Shown here: piece by piece, positions 43,972 to 46,588 of the stretch
How the letters are laid out: every line of letters begins with the position of its first letter
How positions within the stretch are numbered: the stretch's first letter is position 1
Source of the DNA: Actinomycetota bacterium
GTDB lineage: Bacteria > Actinomycetota > Coriobacteriia > Anaerosomatales > JAUXNU01
Length of the DNA: 46,588 nt
Direction: 5' to 3'
Assembly (NCBI GenBank): GCA_030682655.1
Contig: JAUXNU010000032.1
Span: 1-46,588 of the forward strand
Program-made: the position numbers and the translations under genes
The notes under the pieces: model-generated
What the model was told of the DNA's origin: nothing
What the model saw: the letters and a program-made list of their open reading frames with translations, nothing else
Database searches by the model: none

Positions 43972-44226
43972 TCAGTCCCATTCGGGAAGCGTCTCGGACG
44001 CAATCCCAACAGACTCCTCAGCCATCTGCGAGTTGAGATCAGCAAGCTCGCGATAGCCTTCGGCCATCAGGGCTGCCGTCTCCTTCTCGCGCAAACACTC
44101 CAACGCTTCGACGACAACGTCGGTCTTCGTAGTGCCGGCCTGACGCGACTGCTCCTCAAGGAACGTGCGAGCCCAAGCCGGCAACCTGAACTGAACTGGT
44201 TTGGTTCCAACGGCGCCCATGGACAT
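43972..44226 (-). CDS. MazE-like antitoxin, divergent from mazF
   Basis: An 84-residue protein. The N-terminal half (KPVQFRLPAWARTFLEEQSR then GTTKTDVVVEALECL) is a ribbon-helix-helix DNA-binding domain. The C-terminal half (ALMAEGYRELADLN) resembles the MazF-binding tail of MazE/EndoAI antitoxins. The ATG at 44226 follows AAGGAGG by 7 nt. On the minus strand TTGTTT and TATATT spaced 18 bp give a plausible promoter (about 44257-44286). Pairing with the MazF gene on the opposite strand is inferred from family and proximity. Confidence 0.75.
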   Translation of the reverse strand: MSMGAVGTKPVQFRLPAWARTFLEEQSRQAGTTKTDVVVEALECLREKETAALMAEGYRELADLNSQMAEESVGIASETLPEWD

Positions 44227-44365
44227 CCTGCCGCCTCCTTCTCAGGTCGCCTGTATGTGCAATATAACCGGTATTGGTCGACCGAAACAAGTATCGGCAT
44301 ACAAGGCACTGTGCAATAGTGAACAGCGAATAGCGCGCCAACAGTAGTGCAGTCCGTATACCGCC

Positions 44366-44394
44366 TTGACATGCATGGTGTAAGTACATACTAT
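44366..44394 (+). promoter_or_regulatory. Consensus promoter for mazF
   Basis: TTGACA (44366-44371) and TACTAT (44389-44394) are spaced exactly 17 bp, the best sigma-70-type promoter in the window. Transcription would begin near 44401, about 115 nt before the mazF ATG. Confidence 0.8.
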
Positions 44395-44514
44395 CTGTTG
44401 TGGTTCGCCAGAAGGAGTTATCCAACAGATTGTGCGTCGGACATCTCCTCGTGGGGGCTAGCGAGGCGAGGACGACTTGTTCGTCGCGCTCAAGGGCTGG
44501 CGTTTGGAGAGAGC

Positions 44515-44853
44515 ATGGCTGCGAGAGGCGAGATCTACTGGGTCGACTGGAATCCATCCAGGGGCTCAGAGCAGAGCGGGAACCGTCCTGCGCTGGTAGT
44601 GCAGAACGACACCGGAAACGAGCTGTCGCCAACGACCATCGTCGTATCGCTCACGACCAGAGAGATGAGGAAGCGGTATCCGTTTCATGTGCCCGTACCC
44701 GAGGGCGTGTTGCCCAAGCATGGCACCATCATGTGCGAGCAAATCATGACCATTGACCAGTCACGGTTGATTGGAAGACGGATTGCATTGCTCGATGATT
44801 CCGTCATGCGAGAAGTCGACGAAGCCTTGAAGCGGTCGCTGGGTCTACGGTGA
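44515..44853 (+). CDS. mazF: MazF/PemK-family mRNA interferase toxin
   Basis: A 112-residue toxin. RGEIYWVDWNPSRGSEQSG, NRPALVVQND and HGTIMCEQIMTIDQSRL are the conserved MazF segments forming the RNA-cleaving dimer. The ATG at 44515 follows TTTGGAG by 5 nt. There is no antitoxin gene immediately upstream on the same strand; the MazE-like gene is divergent, 288 bp away. The gene ends 36 bp before a decayed RHS fragment. Confidence 0.9.
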   Translation: MAARGEIYWVDWNPSRGSEQSGNRPALVVQNDTGNELSPTTIVVSLTTREMRKRYPFHVPVPEGVLPKHGTIMCEQIMTIDQSRLIGRRIALLDDSVMREVDEALKRSLGLR

Positions 44854-44889
44854 GCAAGAGCTGCGTCGGCGAGGTATGCGAGCAGGCAA

Positions 44890-45068
44890 CGCGGTAGCTC
44901 GTCGAGGTGGTCCCGCTCGTCACGACGAGCTCCAGCGGCATCCCGCCCGGTCCGTAGACGTAGGGTGTAGACACGCCCGTCCGAGTCCTTCTCGCTCACA
45001 AGCTGGCTGCCGATCCAGAACGAGTCGGTCGTCTCTTGTCGACCCTGGCCGCGCGACGACCTTGCGCT
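44890..45068 (-). pseudogene. Frameshifted RHS core fragment
   Basis: On the minus strand it reads TTDSFWIGSQLVSEKDSDGR, VYT, then after a frameshift YVYGPGGMPLELVVTSGTTS. This is nearly identical to the core of the RHS gene at 46.2-46.4 kb. The frameshift is one extra C (ACCCTAC against ACCTAC). RHS homology resumes directly after the immunity gene's stop (45067) and is cut off before mazF. Confidence 0.8.
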
Positions 45069-45381
45069 ACCATGTCGAGGAATCCGCTTTCTTGTCCCCA
45101 GTGCTCTCCTGCGTTTGCCTCCTTCTCATGACAACTGCAACGGAGGCTCCGGTCACTGGCGGCAGGCACACAGCAGCGGCAAGAGCAGCCAACCCGATTC
45201 TCGCGTCCTCCTCAAGGAGGAGTATCACGATCAGAAGCGTCGCTAGGCCCTCGGCTGTGAACAGTCCTAGCAGAGATGCCTCCAGCAGTGATCCGGGGCG
45301 CTCACGTCTCACACGCACCGCAACATAGACACCCAGCGCAAGACACGTTGCGGACAGGAACACCAGGTATATCTCAATCAT
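45067..45381 (-). CDS. Putative membrane immunity protein of the RHS toxin
   Basis: A 104-residue protein with about three membrane helices (e.g. IYLVFLSATCLALGVYVAV, GLATLLIVILLLEE, IGLAALAAAVCLPPVTGASV). No family recognised. Its ATG overlaps the RHS stop as ATGA. A membrane-embedded partner fits the hydrophobic RHS tip, so immunity against a membrane-active toxin is a reasonable inference but not shown by the sequence. Confidence 0.55.
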   Translation of the reverse strand: MIEIYLVFLSATCLALGVYVAVRVRRERPGSLLEASLLGLFTAEGLATLLIVILLLEEDARIGLAALAAAVCLPPVTGASVAVVMRRRQTQESTGDKKADSSTW

Positions 45382-46588
45382 CGGAACCGCTCCTTCGCTG
45401 CGTCCAGCCGGTTGGGCATGATCATCTCTGCCATCTTGTGTACGCTCCACAGGCAGGCAAAACTGCCAACGATGAAGACGCCCGCGAGAAGCACCGCACC
45501 CGATACCGAAATGGCACATGCACCAACGACGATCGACCCCACGAGATATCCGCTCGCGGTCAGCAGCGTCCCAGCTCCGCCGACTCCCGCAGCCATCACG
45601 ATACCAACTCCGGCCTTGCCCTTCGAATCGAGGGAGTCCCACCTATCCGGGCCGGCAGACGCCGAGTTGCCGGCGATGGCATCAGGCGATCGGAAGCTGA
45701 CGCGTGCAAGTCGCGCCTCGGCGGCCTGCCTCTCCCTCTGTCCGGAACTCGACGGCGCATGGCTGCTTCTCGTACCCGCGCTGCCCGTGCGCCCCGGGCT
45801 CGGTGCGAAGCCCTTCCCGCCGGGCGCCGCATCGTGCTGCACGATGTCCGGTTCGTACATGTCCTTGTCCCCCGGATAGTAGTTCCCGAGCAGGATGTCC
45901 CGCCCGTCGGGGTCGAGGAACATGATCGGGCTGTCTCCCGCGTAGACGTATGCGTTGAGCGAGACCGGGCTGCCGGCCTTCGGCGGTGCAGGATCCACCG
46001 AGATGAAGCGCGCCACGGCCGGGTCGTAGTATCGGGCGGGCAGGTAGTACATGCCGGTCTCGGAGTCGTGGTAGTAGCCCCGGTAGCGCAGCGGCTGGCG
46101 GGCGGCGAGGCCGCTGGAGTTCCAGTCCCCCTCCTCGACCACGCGCCCCCACGGGTCGTAGCGATAGGTCGCGACCCACCGCCCGGAAGCATCGGCGAGT
46201 CCGACGACCGATCCGAGGGCGTCGGTGACGTACGCGTAGCTCACAGACGTGGCCCCGCTCGTCACGACGAGCTCCAGCGGGGTGCCACCCGGCCCGTAGA
46301 CGTAGGTGTAGACACGGCCGTCGGAGTCCTTTTCGGAGACGAGCTGCTCGCCGATCCAGAACGAGTCGGTCGTCTTGGTCGACCCCGGCCGCACGACGAC
46401 CTTGCGCTCCCTCATGCCCGAAGCGCCGTAGGAATACGTCGCGGTCACTCCCGTGCTCCCGACGTTCGCGAGCTGCCCCAGCGCGTTCCAGTCGTACGTG
46501 GTGGTACCTGCCAAGGACGCTGCCGAGGTGCGACGTCCGAGCTCGTCGTTTGATGACACCGGACGGATCCGCACCCTCGGGCGGATTC
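45378..46588 (-). CDS. RHS repeat protein, C-terminal part with hydrophobic tip (runs off window end)
   Basis: About 403 residues are visible; the frame is open to the edge. YD repeats (TTTYDWNALGQLANVG, ATYRYDPWGRVVEEG) lead to the RHS core ending GMYYLPARYYDPAVARFISV and DPDG. A variable tip of about 170 residues follows. It has a Gly/Ser/Pro linker, then two long hydrophobic stretches (GVGIVMAAGVGGAGTLLTAS, VGSIVVGACAISVSGAVLLA) and a short basic end. No nuclease motif is seen; the hydrophobic hairpin suggests membrane insertion. RHS tips are released toxins in known systems. Confidence 0.85.
   Translation of the reverse strand, partial: IRPRVRIRPVSSNDELGRRTSAASLAGTTTYDWNALGQLANVGSTGVTATYSYGASGMRERKVVVRPGSTKTTDSFWIGEQLVSEKDSDGRVYTYVYGPGGTPLELVVTSGATSVSYAYVTDALGSVVGLADASGRWVATYRYDPWGRVVEEGDWNSSGLAARQPLRYRGYYHDSETGMYYLPARYYDPAVARFISVDPAPPKAGSPVSLNAYVYAGDSPIMFLDPDGRDILLGNYYPGDKDMYEPDIVQHDAAPGGKGFAPSPGRTGSAGTRSSHAPSSSGQRERQAAEARLARVSFRSPDAIAGNSASAGPDRWDSLDSKGKAGVGIVMAAGVGGAGTLLTASGYLVGSIVVGACAISVSGAVLLAGVFIVGSFACLWSVHKMAEMIMPNRLDAAKERFR

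Overview
The window is high-GC DNA with strong Shine-Dalgarno sites, many GTG/TTG starts and almost all genes on the minus strand. A PHP-type DnaE, a YerC/YecD TrpR-like regulator, a class I T-box leader, large multiheme c-type cytochromes and RHS/YD-repeat proteins together suggest an anaerobic, respiring actinobacterium of the Coriobacteriia (Anaerosomatales/OPB41-like). That placement is inferred from gene content only. I saw no rRNA, tRNA or CRISPR array.

Layout. 1-2.3 kb: 5' part of dnaE and a TrpR-like regulator behind a 20-bp dyad. 2.4-5.7 kb: ilvE, cimA and a fumarylacetoacetate-hydrolase-family gene. 5.8-8.4 kb: an orphan PAS sensor kinase. 8.5-10.1 kb: leuDB. 10.3-19.0 kb: a nine-gene island with a secreted heptaheme cytochrome, a 12-heme and an 11-heme membrane-anchored cytochrome, and NHL-propeller, TPR, GerMN and small anchored proteins, with terminators at or near its ends. 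19.3-30.4 kb: ilvD-ilvB-ilvN-ilvC-aminotransferase-serA-leuA-leuC behind a complete T-box riboswitch and promoter. The cytochrome island therefore lies between leuC and leuDB.

30.5-34.8 kb is accessory: an orphan RHS C-terminal tip with an overlapping putative immunity gene, a pRiA4b ORF-3-like protein and a VapBC pair. 34.9-42.6 kb holds a second set of 2-oxoacid-chain enzymes: a homocitrate-synthase-like enzyme best read as Re-citrate synthase, a two-subunit aconitase-like hydro-lyase and an isocitrate dehydrogenase with NADP-type residues. Interspersed are a lipoprotein, two membrane-anchored or membrane proteins and a HEAT-like protein. 42.6-46.6 kb is a conflict island: an antitoxin with a truncated RelE-like toxin, MntA-HepT, a divergent MazE/MazF pair, two decayed RHS core fragments, and an RHS gene running off the window with a hydrophobic C-terminal tip and an overlapping putative immunity gene.

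How it works together. Citramalate synthase supplies 2-oxobutyrate for isoleucine. IlvBN, IlvC, IlvD and IlvE make valine and isoleucine, and LeuA, LeuC, LeuD and LeuB make leucine. SerA and its neighbouring class V aminotransferase probably make serine. The 36-42 kb set would make 2-oxoglutarate from oxaloacetate and acetyl-CoA. The cytochrome island looks like an electron conduit from the membrane to the cell exterior.
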